Source: Aurantiacibacter poecillastricola (GTDB lineage: Bacteria > Pseudomonadota > Alphaproteobacteria > Sphingomonadales > Sphingomonadaceae). From it: a stretch of DNA of 64,000 bases. The position numbers and the translations under genes are program-made. The stretch is taken from positions 186,001-250,000 of the forward strand of contig NZ_JAVAMS010000002.1 in NCBI RefSeq assembly GCF_030730945.1. The letters are read 5' to 3'. The notes under the pieces were generated by a model. The model worked only from the letters and a program-made list of their open reading frames with translations, made no database searches and was not told the DNA's origin. Below, one piece after another: positions 8,120 to 16,165 of this stretch; position 1 is the first letter of the stretch, and each line of letters starts with the position of its first letter.

Positions 8120-10248
8120 GTGACGGCAGCGTCGAACGCGCTATAGCGAATTATGCCCGCGCGACGGGCAAGCCGCTTTCCCCGCACTGGAACGCGGAGC
8201 TTCGCGAGGTGGAACTTGCCGAGGGCGTCGACGCGCTCGCCGGCCTTCTTGCCACACTGGGGTGGGAGCCTGCGCGCCGCATCGAAGGGCGGCCGCGTCC
8301 CGACCAGTTCCCGCTGATCGTTCACGATCCCGCTTCCGGCTGGGCCGTTGTGCAGCAATGGGATGGCAGCGACGTGATGGCTCTGGTGGGCGAGCGCGCC
8401 AGCCTGCCCTACGATCCCGATCAGCGCTTCTTCACCCTGAGCCTGCCAGACCCGCTTTCGAGCGATGGCGACAAGGCGATTTCGGTTTTTTGGCGCGCGA
8501 TCAAGCGGCGCAAGCAGCCGCTGGTGATGGCCGGACTTGCCACCGTGTTCGCCAATCTGCTGACGCTGGCGACCTCGCTCTATTCGATGCAGCTTTACGA
8601 CCGGGTCATCCCGCTCGCCAGCTTCGATACGCTGCTTGTGCTGACTGCGGGCGTGCTGTTTGCGCTTACGCTGGACCTGTGCCTCAGGTCCCTGCGCGCG
8701 CTGCTGATCGAGCGCGAGGCGCAGGATATCGATGCCGAGGTGTCGGAATTCTTCTTCGCCCGCGCGCAATCCATCCGCCTCGATGCGCGGCCTCCGGGCA
8801 TCGGTACCATGGCCTCGCAGCTGCGCGGTCAGGAGCAGATTCGCCAAGTGCTTTCGTCCGGCTCGCTGTTCATGCTGGCCGACCTGCCATTCGCCCTGTT
8901 CTTCATCGCCGTCATCGCGATGATCGGCGGTCCGCTCGCGCTGGTGCCCGCGGTCAGCCTGCCCATCGCCATCGGCTTCGCACTGATCCTTTCCCGCATC
9001 ATCCGCACCGGCACGGACCGCGCGCAGGTAAGTGGCAATCGCAAGAACGGCATGCTGGTCGAATCGCTCGACGCGACGGAGACGGTAAAGGCCAATCGCG
9101 GCGGCTGGTTCATGATGGGCCGCTGGAACCGGCTGGTGCGCGAAATCCATCACTACGAAGACCCGGTGAAGAGGGCCTCTGCTATTGCCGGATCGCTCTT
9201 CTCGACCCTGCAGCAGACCGCCTATGTCGCGCTAATGGGGTGGGGCGCCTACCTCGCCGCCAATGGCGAGATCACGACGGGTGCGCTGCTTGCCTGTTCG
9301 ATCATCGCGGGGCGCATCAACGGCCCGCTGGTGGCACAGCTGCCGAACATGATCGTACAATGGGGCTACGCGCGTTCATCGCTGAAGGCGCTCGACCAGA
9401 TCATGAGGCTGCCGCTCGACCCGGCCAGTGGGGCCGGCGCGCTGCGGCCCGATACGATGGCCGGCAGCTACGAGGTGAAGGACGCGGTGTTCGTCTATCC
9501 GGGTTCGCAGCGCCCGGCAGTGGAAGTGGAAAGCTTCCAGCTCAACCCCGGAGAGCGCGTGGCCATCATCGGCGGGATCGGTTCGGGCAAGTCGACTTTG
9601 CTGAAGCTGCTTTCGGGCCTCTACTCACCACAGCAAGGTCGCGTGCTGCTGGGCGGGCTCGATCTCAGCCAGGTGGCGGAGGACATCTCGCGCCGTCATA
9701 TCGGCTATGTCTCGCAAGACGCGCGTCTGGTGAACGGGACTTTGCGCGACAACCTCGCGATGGGTCTGGGCGACGTGACCGACGAGGAAATCATGGAAGT
9801 CGCGCGCGATACCAAGCTCGACGCCATGATTGCGACGCAGCCTAATGGCCTTTCGCTGCAGATCCAGGAAGGCGGCCGCGGCCTGTCGGGTGGACAGCGT
9901 AGCCTCGTCGGCATCAACCGTTTGCTGCTTTCCGATCCCAAGATCTGGCTGCTGGACGAACCGACGGCCTCGCTCGACCAGAACACGGAGAACGCCGCGC
10001 TGGAGGCGATTGACCGCGAGCTCGACGACGACGGCATCCTCGTGATGGTCACGCACAAGCCGCAATTGCTGCCGCGCTTCAGCCGCATCGTGGTCATGGC
10101 GCAGGGCAAGATCGTGCGCGACGGGCCGACGAAGGAAATCCTTGGCGACCTCTCGCCCAAGAAGCTGGGCGATGGTGCACGCGGGCCGGCCAAGGGTCCG
10201 CCCTCCGGCATGGTGACCACCAAGATTTCGAACAAGAAAGCATCGTGA
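8116..10248 (+). CDS. Type I secretion system permease/ATPase (LssB/HlyB-like)
   Basis: This 710-residue half-transporter ABC exporter starts with GTG. Residues 1-125 form a C39-peptidase-like domain without any cysteine, so it cannot cleave a leader and probably only docks substrate. The six-helix membrane domain spans about 140-420. The nucleotide-binding domain follows: Walker A GGIGSGKST near 486-494, Q-loop in YVSQDARLV, signature GLSGGQRSL, Walker B KIWLLDEPTASLD and switch His in VTHKPQ. The signature block resembles the LapB/LssB group, which exports RTX adhesins. It is coupled to the genes on both sides by 4-base overlaps. A C-terminal tail rich in Lys, Gly and Pro follows the ATPase. 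Confidence 0.92.
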   Translation: MSDGSVERAIANYARATGKPLSPHWNAELREVELAEGVDALAGLLATLGWEPARRIEGRPRPDQFPLIVHDPASGWAVVQQWDGSDVMALVGERASLPYDPDQRFFTLSLPDPLSSDGDKAISVFWRAIKRRKQPLVMAGLATVFANLLTLATSLYSMQLYDRVIPLASFDTLLVLTAGVLFALTLDLCLRSLRALLIEREAQDIDAEVSEFFFARAQSIRLDARPPGIGTMASQLRGQEQIRQVLSSGSLFMLADLPFALFFIAVIAMIGGPLALVPAVSLPIAIGFALILSRIIRTGTDRAQVSGNRKNGMLVESLDATETVKANRGGWFMMGRWNRLVREIHHYEDPVKRASAIAGSLFSTLQQTAYVALMGWGAYLAANGEITTGALLACSIIAGRINGPLVAQLPNMIVQWGYARSSLKALDQIMRLPLDPASGAGALRPDTMAGSYEVKDAVFVYPGSQRPAVEVESFQLNPGERVAIIGGIGSGKSTLLKLLSGLYSPQQGRVLLGGLDLSQVAEDISRRHIGYVSQDARLVNGTLRDNLAMGLGDVTDEEIMEVARDTKLDAMIATQPNGLSLQIQEGGRGLSGGQRSLVGINRLLLSDPKIWLLDEPTASLDQNTENAALEAIDRELDDDGILVMVTHKPQLLPRFSRIVVMAQGKIVRDGPTKEILGDLSPKKLGDGARGPAKGPPSGMVTTKISNKKAS

Positions 10249-11399
10249 TGAAGGCGCTTCGCCCCGCACACTGGATTATCATCGTCATCGCCGCGACCCT
10301 GATCGCTTTCATCAGCTGGGCGCAATGGGCGGAGCTGGACCAGGTTACCCGTGCACCGGGCCGGGTGGTGCCCTTCGCCCGCGTGCAGATCGTGCAGAGC
10401 GAGGAAGGCGGCGCCATCAGCGCCATCAGTGTGCGCGAAGGCGACATGGTGCAGCAGGGCGACCTGCTCGTCGAACTCGATACGGTGCAGCTTGCCGCGG
10501 GCGTCGAGGAAGCGCGCGCTCAGGTTGCCGCATTGCAGAGCCGCATGGCGCGCATCGATGCCGAGCTGTTCAACAAGCCGCTCTCCTTCCCCGCCAGCCT
10601 CGCGGGCTTTCCCGAATTCACCGCCAACCAGCGCCAGCTGTTCATGCGTCGCCAAGCCGCACATGCCGCCGAACTGCGCGCGCTGAGCAACATGGCGGAG
10701 CTGCAGCAGGAAGAGCTGGACCTGAACCAGCCGCTGGTTTCCACCGGCGACGTGGCGCAGTCCGAAATCATCCGGATGGAGCGCGCCATCGTCGAGACGC
10801 AAGGCCGCATCTCGAACATCCAGGCGCAATATGTCCGCGACCTGCAGACCGAATTTACCCAGACCGAGGAGGAACTGGTTGCCGCGCAGCAGCAACTCAC
10901 CCAGCGCGAGGATTCCCTGCGTGCGGCTTCGCTCGTCGCGCCGACAGACGGTATCGTCAAGAACGTCCGCCTTACAACCGTGGGCGGCGTGCTGCGGCCG
11001 GGCGACGAGGTCTTGCAGATCGTGCCGACTGGCGAACAGCTGATCGTGGAAGCGCAGGTGCCGCCGCGCGACATTGCTTTCGTGCAGTTGGGCCAGCGAG
11101 CCCGCGTGAACTTCGACGCGTATGACAGCGCGGTCTACGGTTCGGGCGACGGCGAGGTAGTCTATATCAGCCCCGATACCTTGTCCGAGGAGCGGGATGA
11201 CGGAACCGTCAACACCTACTACCGCGTGAACCTTGAGGTCAGCACCGACACCATGAACCCGCGCAACGCCGGCGAGACGATCGACCTGCAACCGGGCATG
11301 ACGGCGACGGCTGAAATCCTGACGGGGTCGCAAACTGTGTGGGAGTACATCACGAAGCCGATCCTCAAGACGACCAGACAATCCCTGCAGGAACGCTGA
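10245..11399 (+). CDS. HlyD-family type I secretion periplasmic adaptor
   Basis: This 384-residue adaptor starts at GTG 10245, overlapping the ABC stop; an in-frame ATG follows directly at 10248. A membrane anchor at about residues 9-26 (WIIIVIAATLIAFISWAQW) is followed by a biotinyl-lipoyl half (GRVVPFARVQIVQSEEGG). A long coiled coil comes next, then the second lipoyl half (SLVAPTDGIVKNVRL) and the beta-barrel. The ending matches the HlyD secretion-protein signature region. With the preceding TolC and ABC genes it completes an inner-to-outer membrane exporter. The following gene is on the other strand, so no substrate gene is appended to this operon. Confidence 0.92.
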   Translation: MMKALRPAHWIIIVIAATLIAFISWAQWAELDQVTRAPGRVVPFARVQIVQSEEGGAISAISVREGDMVQQGDLLVELDTVQLAAGVEEARAQVAALQSRMARIDAELFNKPLSFPASLAGFPEFTANQRQLFMRRQAAHAAELRALSNMAELQQEELDLNQPLVSTGDVAQSEIIRMERAIVETQGRISNIQAQYVRDLQTEFTQTEEELVAAQQQLTQREDSLRAASLVAPTDGIVKNVRLTTVGGVLRPGDEVLQIVPTGEQLIVEAQVPPRDIAFVQLGQRARVNFDAYDSAVYGSGDGEVVYISPDTLSEERDDGTVNTYYRVNLEVSTDTMNPRNAGETIDLQPGMTATAEILTGSQTVWEYITKPILKTTRQSLQER

Positions 11400-11423
11400 A
11401 CCGGCGGACCGCTGCCTTCCCGC

Positions 11424-11825
11424 CTAGCGGGGATATTGTGCGAGTTCGCGCAGCTGGCGGGTTCGCTCGCGCGTAAGCTCCGCCTTGCACTGGGCGACCA
11501 GCATTGGCTCCATCGAGCCGCCTCGGGCATAAAACCCTTCGCTCGTGCAGTGCGCGTCCCGGAAGGACAGCCAAGCTCGCTGGGCCTTCAGCAGTTGTGC
11601 GAAATATCCCGCCCGGCCATCGTCTGCCGAGGTCGCGGCATCCAGCCGGCGCATTTCCGCAGCGGTTTCCCGCCACTGCTCATTGAGCGCATCGTCGGCC
11701 TTCTGCCAGTCCAGCGCTGCGCAATGGGTCATGTCCTGTTGGGTGATCGCCGAAGTGCAATCAGGCATATCGGCCTGCGCGCCATGCTGAGCCAGCAAGA
11801 GAAGCAGGGTAGGGGCAAGATGCAT
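11424..11825 (-). CDS. Secreted LprI/DUF1311-like protein
   Basis: This is a small 133-residue protein with a signal peptide (MHLAPTLLLLLAQHGAQA). It has the cysteine-rich LprI pattern: DCTSAITQQDMTHCAALDWQ, then LLKAQRAWLSFRDAHC and LVAQCKAELTRERTRQL. DUF1311/LprI proteins are periplasmic or lipid-anchored, and some inhibit lysozyme, so a role in envelope protection is possible but not shown. It lies immediately after the DUF3445 gene on the same strand (3-base gap) and may be the last gene of that operon. Confidence 0.8.
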   Translation of the reverse strand: MHLAPTLLLLLAQHGAQADMPDCTSAITQQDMTHCAALDWQKADDALNEQWRETAAEMRRLDAATSADDGRAGYFAQLLKAQRAWLSFRDAHCTSEGFYARGGSMEPMLVAQCKAELTRERTRQLRELAQYPR

Positions 11826-11828
11826 CGG

Positions 11829-12629
11829 CTAGTCCTTCGTTGATCGAGCGGCGAACTGCCCAAGCTGCGGAGCGAACCAGCGCGCACCCCGGCGCTCCGC
11901 TTCGGCAGGCGGAATGGTTGCCAGCGCTCTCGCCAGTCGCGCGATGTTGCTGGCGCAGAGCGATTCCAGCGGCGCGACATAGACGCCGATCGTGAACAGG
12001 ATGGCGCCCGTTTGCGGGAGGCGGCGCAGGGTCTGGCGCTCGCAGCGTACGAACAGGGTTTCGCCTGCATTTTCTGCGGTGACGTGCGCGAAGGTTTGCG
12101 CAGGTGGCTTCGTCTCGATCCAGCGCAGCGAGGGTGTGGGGGAGACGAACCAGTTGGTCCGCCCGAAAATCCTGCCGGGACGCAGCTTGGCCATGAAGTG
12201 GTCGACCCCGCTGGCGAGCTGTTCTTCATAACCGTCGATCGGAGCGTGGAGGGCGACCAGAGGCAGGCCCAGCTTCTCTGCCGGGAGCCAGTCGGTCGGG
12301 TAGGCCACCGCGGCACCGATCAACCGGTAGGGCTCGTCCGGAGAAGGTGCCGTCAGCAAGCACATGTCCTCATGCGCAGACCGTGCCGCGCCCGCCAGTC
12401 CGCCGCTCGTGCCGATGATCGCTGCCAGTTCCTCGCCCGGAGCCTGCGCCTCGGGCAGGATCTGCACGCTTTCTGGATGTGCATCGAAAGCGGCAGCGCG
12501 TGCGGAGAGGTCGGGCTCTGGTTGCAGCCATTCGTCCTCCCCCAGCGTCACCAGCCCCATTTTCAACGCCCCGCCGCCGCGCGCCCTTGGCAGCAGGTCC
12601 TCAACCGAGAAGCCGAGCTTTGCGCTCAA
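11829..12629 (-). CDS. DUF3445 protein (heme-dependent oxidative N-demethylase alpha-like)
   Basis: The product is 266 residues when read from a TTG at 12629 that overlaps the stop of the upstream epimerase gene in TTGA. The first domain residues (KMGLVTLGEDEWLQPEPDL) follow about 23 residues in, whereas the longer open frame upstream is only the shadow of the epimerase. Recognisable segments are LLTAPSPDEPYRLIGAAVAYPTDWLP, GRIFGRTNWFV, FVRCERQTLRRLPQTGAILFTI and the C-terminal YVAPL. DUF3445 includes the alpha subunit of dimethylamine heme monooxygenase-type enzymes. No partner flavoprotein or ferredoxin gene is adjacent, so the substrate is unknown. The TTG start is inferred. Confidence 0.8.
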   Translation of the reverse strand: MSAKLGFSVEDLLPRARGGGALKMGLVTLGEDEWLQPEPDLSARAAAFDAHPESVQILPEAQAPGEELAAIIGTSGGLAGAARSAHEDMCLLTAPSPDEPYRLIGAAVAYPTDWLPAEKLGLPLVALHAPIDGYEEQLASGVDHFMAKLRPGRIFGRTNWFVSPTPSLRWIETKPPAQTFAHVTAENAGETLFVRCERQTLRRLPQTGAILFTIGVYVAPLESLCASNIARLARALATIPPAEAERRGARWFAPQLGQFAARSTKD

Positions 12630-13069
12630 TGACCGGCGCCTTCCTTCGGACTTTCCATGATCTCGGTAAGCTGGCCCATCATGTCCTTGGGGTGGAGGAA
12701 GAAGATCGGCGTGCCGTGTGCGCCGATGCGGGTGGGGCCGAGGATGCGCTTGCCCATCGCCTCGAACTCGGCGCGGGCAGCCTCGATGTCGGGGACTTCG
12801 AAGCAAACATGATGCTGACCGCCCAGCGGGTTCTTGGCGAGGAAGCCCGTTACCGGCGATTCCTCGCTGAGCGGAGCCAGCAGTTCCAGCTGTGTGCCCT
12901 CCTGCCCGCCAGCGCCCGGCGTGTTTACGAAGCATACCTTCACGCCCTGTTCGGGGAGGTCGAAGGGCTCGGTGATGTTGGTCGCGCCCAGCACTTCGCG
13001 GTAGAAGGCGATGGCCTCGGCAAGGTCGGGAACGGCAACGCCGATGTGGTTGAAGCGGCCAAGCTGCAT
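12626..13069 (-). CDS. mce: Methylmalonyl-CoA epimerase
   Basis: This is a 147-residue glyoxalase/VOC-fold protein with two beta-alpha-beta-beta-beta modules. Metal ligands expected for the family are visible: His in NHIGVAVPD, Glu or Gln in TQLELLAP, His in GGQHHVCFEVPD and Glu in GQLTEIMES. The enzyme interconverts the (S) and (R) forms of methylmalonyl-CoA on the propionyl-CoA to succinyl-CoA route. The start at 13069 has a good AAGGAG about 8 bases upstream. Its usual partner, methylmalonyl-CoA mutase, is not in the window. It is followed by a TTGA overlap with the DUF3445 gene, an odd pairing. Confidence 0.85.
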   Translation of the reverse strand: MQLGRFNHIGVAVPDLAEAIAFYREVLGATNITEPFDLPEQGVKVCFVNTPGAGGQEGTQLELLAPLSEESPVTGFLAKNPLGGQHHVCFEVPDIEAARAEFEAMGKRILGPTRIGAHGTPIFFLHPKDMMGQLTEIMESPKEGAGH

Positions 13070-13095
13070 GGTGTGTCTCCTTGTTGGAAGGTCTC

Positions 13096-13914
13096 CTAGC
13101 GCAGGCCCAGCCGCTCTACCAACTCTCCGATATTGCCGATCACGATGTCGGGCGTTTTGCCCGGTGGCTGCTGCTCCCATTCGGCGGCGCTGGTCGAGCC
13201 TGAAGTCACAGCGATGCCCACCGCCCCGCCAACGCGCGCCATCTGCATCTCCGCCGTAGCATCGTCGCCCACGACGCCTACGTCCTGTGCCGCAATGCCC
13301 AGCTGGCTGGCAATGAAGGCAAGGGCGTGTTCGCTCGGCTTGCCGGTCGGTTGCGGCTGCACTCCGGTGACGCGCGCGATCGCGCCGTTGATGGCGCAGC
13401 TATAACCGAAGCTGCGGCCTTCCTTGGTGGCGAAGAACGGCACGTCCGACGCGGTGAGGAAAGCCGCGCCATCCAGCACGGCCTCGCAGGCGGCGTGGAT
13501 ATGCGGCATCGAGCAATCGGGGTGCCAGGCGATGTAGACGGCGTCGCAACCCTTGTGGTCACCGTCCGGCAAAACGCAGGTCACGCCCAGTTCCTCCAGC
13601 GCGTCGACCACGCCATCGGTGCCCAGCACCAGCACCCGCTCGTACCCTCCGTCCGCGATGACCTTGGCCGCGACCGAGTTGGGCGTGAACAGCTTTTCGT
13701 CCGGCACCGGCAGTCCGATATCGCGCAAACGCGGGGCCTGCACGCGGCTGGCGTAGGCGCTGCCGTTGGTGAGCGCGATCCATGGCACGCCGAGATCGTC
13801 GAGATGGCCGAGAGCCTCCGCCGCGCCGGGAATGGCTTCATAGCTGCCCAGCTTGCGATTGGAGAGGATCAGCGTCCCGTCCAGATCGAACATAAAACCC
13901 TTTGGTGTGCGCAT
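13096..13914 (-). CDS. HAD-superfamily class IIA phosphatase (NagD-like)
   Basis: This 272-residue HAD hydrolase has motif I FDLDGTLI (nucleophile Asp in DLDGT), motif II IALTNGS, and a C2-type cap. Motif III Lys is in the PTGKPSEHALAF segment and motif IV in VGVVGDDATAEMQMA. HAD-IIA enzymes dephosphorylate small phosphoesters such as nucleotides, sugar phosphates, pyridoxal phosphate or 4-nitrophenyl phosphate. It lies directly downstream of the carboxyltransferase/kinase block (162-base gap) and on the same strand. That makes it a candidate for removing an aryl phosphate made by that block, which is inference only. The final residues end just before the epimerase gene. Confidence 0.83.
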   Translation of the reverse strand: MRTPKGFMFDLDGTLILSNRKLGSYEAIPGAAEALGHLDDLGVPWIALTNGSAYASRVQAPRLRDIGLPVPDEKLFTPNSVAAKVIADGGYERVLVLGTDGVVDALEELGVTCVLPDGDHKGCDAVYIAWHPDCSMPHIHAACEAVLDGAAFLTASDVPFFATKEGRSFGYSCAINGAIARVTGVQPQPTGKPSEHALAFIASQLGIAAQDVGVVGDDATAEMQMARVGGAVGIAVTSGSTSAAEWEQQPPGKTPDIVIGNIGELVERLGLR

Positions 13915-14076
13915 CAGTCAGCCTTCGAACCTGGAACACATGGAACATTGTCCATGGGTAAAAATCGCGGGGTACCCGATCGAGCGGGAGTGCTTGAAAT
14001 ATCTGGAGAAAACGGCAGCTGGCATGACCGCCCGGTGGACTTCGCCCTCATCTGTAGGACAGCGCCATGTACCACC

Positions 14077-15537
14077 TCACCGCTGCACCTCTATCGAGAG
14101 ATCGTCCTTCTCCAGGCTAAGGCCGTCGAGATCGCTGCGTGACAGGACATCGCGCAGCAGGTTCATCAGCGGCACCTTGCGCGGATCGTATTCCCGCTGT
14201 GCCGGGCCAGCCGCCTGCATCGCGTCGACAAGGTTCTGCGGCATGGTGGCGCGCAGCAGGAATTCCTCGTCCGAGAGGCCAGTTCCCAGCTTCTTTCGCA
14301 GTTCGGCCACATCGGTCATGCCCTTTTCGGCCTCGAGTTCCTTCGTGCGCGGATTGGCCATGATGCGGTCCATCACGTCCGGATCGACCGGTGCATTGGG
14401 CCTGCCGAACTTGCCGATAGCAAAGCGGATGATCTCGTCGGGGATCACGCTCCAGCGTTCCTCGCTGGTCACGTTCATCACTGCCTGCGTCTGGAGCATC
14501 TGGGCGAACGGCGTCATCACGATGGGCCAGCCAAGCTCGCGCCGCACGCGGCCCATTTCCTCGATCACCGCGCCTTCCAGCTCCGGAACGCCCTGGTCCG
14601 CCAGGTGGCGGCGCATGGTGCCCACCATGCCGCCGGGCAGGTTGTGCTGGAAATAGGCGGCGTCGAAATGCATCGGCTCGCCCTTGGGCAGGTTCTCGGC
14701 ATCGGCAATGGCAGTGAACCAATCTGCGATCTCGTCCACCGCCTCGTCATCCAGATCGACCGTGTGGCCCGTTGCGCGAAGGTTCGCCACCGTGCCCTTC
14801 ACGGATGGATGCGAGGTGCCGCTAGAAAGGCCGCCGCTGGCGCATTGCAGGGCGGCGATGCCCATGTCCGCCGCCTCGCAATAGGCCTGCTCGGCAAGGC
14901 CGATGGTGGAATGCGAGTGCAGTTCCAGCGGCAGGTCGCCGATCTCGGCCATGATCGCGGGGATCAGGGTTGCGGCGCGCTTGGAGGTCAGCAAGCCGCC
15001 GGGGTCCTTGATGTAGAGCGCATCGATATCCTTGCTTGCCGCCATGGTGCGGGCAGCCTCGGCATAGTGCGCATCGTCGTGGATCGGGCTGATCGAATAG
15101 ACCAGCGCGCCCACCACCTGCTCCCCGCCGGCACGCTTCACCATGCGGGCGACCTCGACGTTCGATTTCGCATCGTTCATCGGATCGGCAAGGGCAAAGC
15201 GGCGGATGCCGTTGCGCGCGAGAGTGGCGAAAGCCAGCTCCATGAAATCGGGCGTGGCGGTTTCCCAGGCGATGAAGCGGAAGCCGGTGGAGAGGAACTG
15301 CAGCGGCGTGTTGCCGCAGATGTCCGCCATGCCGCGAATGCGCTCCCACGGGTCCTCCTGCTTGTAGCGCACGGCCACGCCCATGTGGGTGGAGGTGGTA
15401 AAATCGATGGCAGAGAAGCCCGCGCGCTCCATGACGGGCGCGATGGAGAGTGTCTTCGCGGTGTCGATACCGGTCGCGCCCCACAGGCACTGGTTGCCAT
15501 CGCGCAAGCTGGTTTCGACGATCTGGATGTTTGTCAT
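14077..15537 (-). CDS. OadA/5S-type carboxyltransferase subunit of a biotin-dependent carboxylase
   Basis: This 486-residue enzyme starts at MTNIQIVETSLRDGNQ. The N-terminal HMGL-like TIM barrel carries the metal Asp in SLRDGNQ, the conserved Lys in YIKDPGG (carbamylated in relatives) and the metal His pair in LELHSHSTIGLA. A conserved PYC/OADA domain occupies about 290-470 (RVRRELGWPIVMTPFAQML). Relatives move CO2 between carboxybiotin and a 2-oxoacid. Here the usual IKDMAG and HTHDT motifs have diverged to IKDPGG and HSHST, suggesting a different acceptor. No biotin domain is attached; the separate carrier gene lies 127 bases upstream. By analogy with HpeCBA it may carboxylate a phosphorylated aryl methyl ketone. 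Confidence 0.8.
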   Translation of the reverse strand: MTNIQIVETSLRDGNQCLWGATGIDTAKTLSIAPVMERAGFSAIDFTTSTHMGVAVRYKQEDPWERIRGMADICGNTPLQFLSTGFRFIAWETATPDFMELAFATLARNGIRRFALADPMNDAKSNVEVARMVKRAGGEQVVGALVYSISPIHDDAHYAEAARTMAASKDIDALYIKDPGGLLTSKRAATLIPAIMAEIGDLPLELHSHSTIGLAEQAYCEAADMGIAALQCASGGLSSGTSHPSVKGTVANLRATGHTVDLDDEAVDEIADWFTAIADAENLPKGEPMHFDAAYFQHNLPGGMVGTMRRHLADQGVPELEGAVIEEMGRVRRELGWPIVMTPFAQMLQTQAVMNVTSEERWSVIPDEIIRFAIGKFGRPNAPVDPDVMDRIMANPRTKELEAEKGMTDVAELRKKLGTGLSDEEFLLRATMPQNLVDAMQAAGPAQREYDPRKVPLMNLLRDVLSRSDLDGLSLEKDDLSIEVQR

Positions 15538-15564
15538 TATGCGCTCAACTCCCAATCGCCGAGT

Positions 15565-15644
15565 GGGCTGAGCATGTCGAAGCCCTGCCTTTCTTCTCGC
15601 GTCTTGGCTGAAAGACCAAGGCAGCCCTTCGACAGGCTCAGGGC
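15565..15644. repeat. REP-like intergenic inverted repeat
   Basis: The arms 15565-15590 and 15619-15644 are 26 bases each and match at 21 positions when one is inverted. They carry the cores TGTCGAAGCCCTGCCT and AGGCAGCCCTTCGACA. A smaller inverted pair CTTGG/CCAAG lies in the loop. It occupies nearly the whole gap between the biotin carrier and carboxyltransferase genes. Sequences of the form TTCGACAGGCTCAG recur widely in sphingomonad genomes, so this is probably a dispersed palindromic element that could stabilise or end the upstream transcript. Confidence 0.7.
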
Positions 15645-15664
15645 AGTCGGATGTATGGCAGCCA

Positions 15665-16165
15665 TCAGTCCACTTTCACCCGGATGATTGCCTGCCCCTT
15701 CTCGATGGCGGCGCCGTTCTCCGGCAGCACCGCCGTGACCGTGCCGGAAACACCTGCGCGCACAGAGTTCATCAGCTTCATCACCTCGATGATGGCGATC
15801 ACCGTGTCGGGCTCTACCCGGTCGCCCACCTCGACGAAGGGATCTTCGCCGGGACGCGGGGCGGCGTAGTAGTTGCCGAGCAATGGCGCGGGGACGTCGA
15901 CTTCTCCCTCGCTTGGCTCGCCATGGGCCTGCGCAGTGCCGGATGGGGGCGGGGAGGGCGGCGGTTCGACGCCTGCCTCGCCTTCGGGTTCGGGCTCGTC
16001 GCCGGCTTCGTCCTCGACCTCGTCGGTCACCCAGCGACCGCCACCGGTACCGCCATCGCGGCGGATGCGGAGGCGGAAGCCCTCCATCTGCACGTCGAGC
16101 GAGGAAAACTGCGACTCACCCAGCAGCCGGGCGATCTCGGCCACGTCCTTGCCTGTCAGCGTCAC
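15665..16165 (-). CDS. Biotin carboxyl carrier protein
   Basis: This 166-residue protein starts at a GTG (16165) that overlaps the stop of the kinase ATP-binding subunit in GTGA. It has an AccB-like N-terminal helix (LTGKDVAEIARLLGESQFSSLDVQMEG) and an acidic, proline-rich linker at about 45-95. The C-terminal biotinyl domain carries the acceptor Lys130 in EVMKLMN. The family usually reads EAMKMMN or EAMKLMN, so the motif is intact enough for biotinylation. It shuttles carboxybiotin to the downstream OadA-like subunit. No biotin carboxylase gene is visible in the window, so charging must use an enzyme encoded elsewhere. A much longer open frame extends upstream but overlaps the kinase gene and is not coding. 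Confidence 0.83.
   Translation of the reverse strand: MTLTGKDVAEIARLLGESQFSSLDVQMEGFRLRIRRDGGTGGGRWVTDEVEDEAGDEPEPEGEAGVEPPPSPPPSGTAQAHGEPSEGEVDVPAPLLGNYYAAPRPGEDPFVEVGDRVEPDTVIAIIEVMKLMNSVRAGVSGTVTAVLPENGAAIEKGQAIIRVKVD

Noticed and set aside
12630..12935. Upstream extension of the DUF3445 frame from an ATG at 12935.
   Set aside because: The extra 102 codons are Arg/Pro/His-rich antisense-like residues overlapping the epimerase gene; the conserved domain begins after the TTG at 12629.
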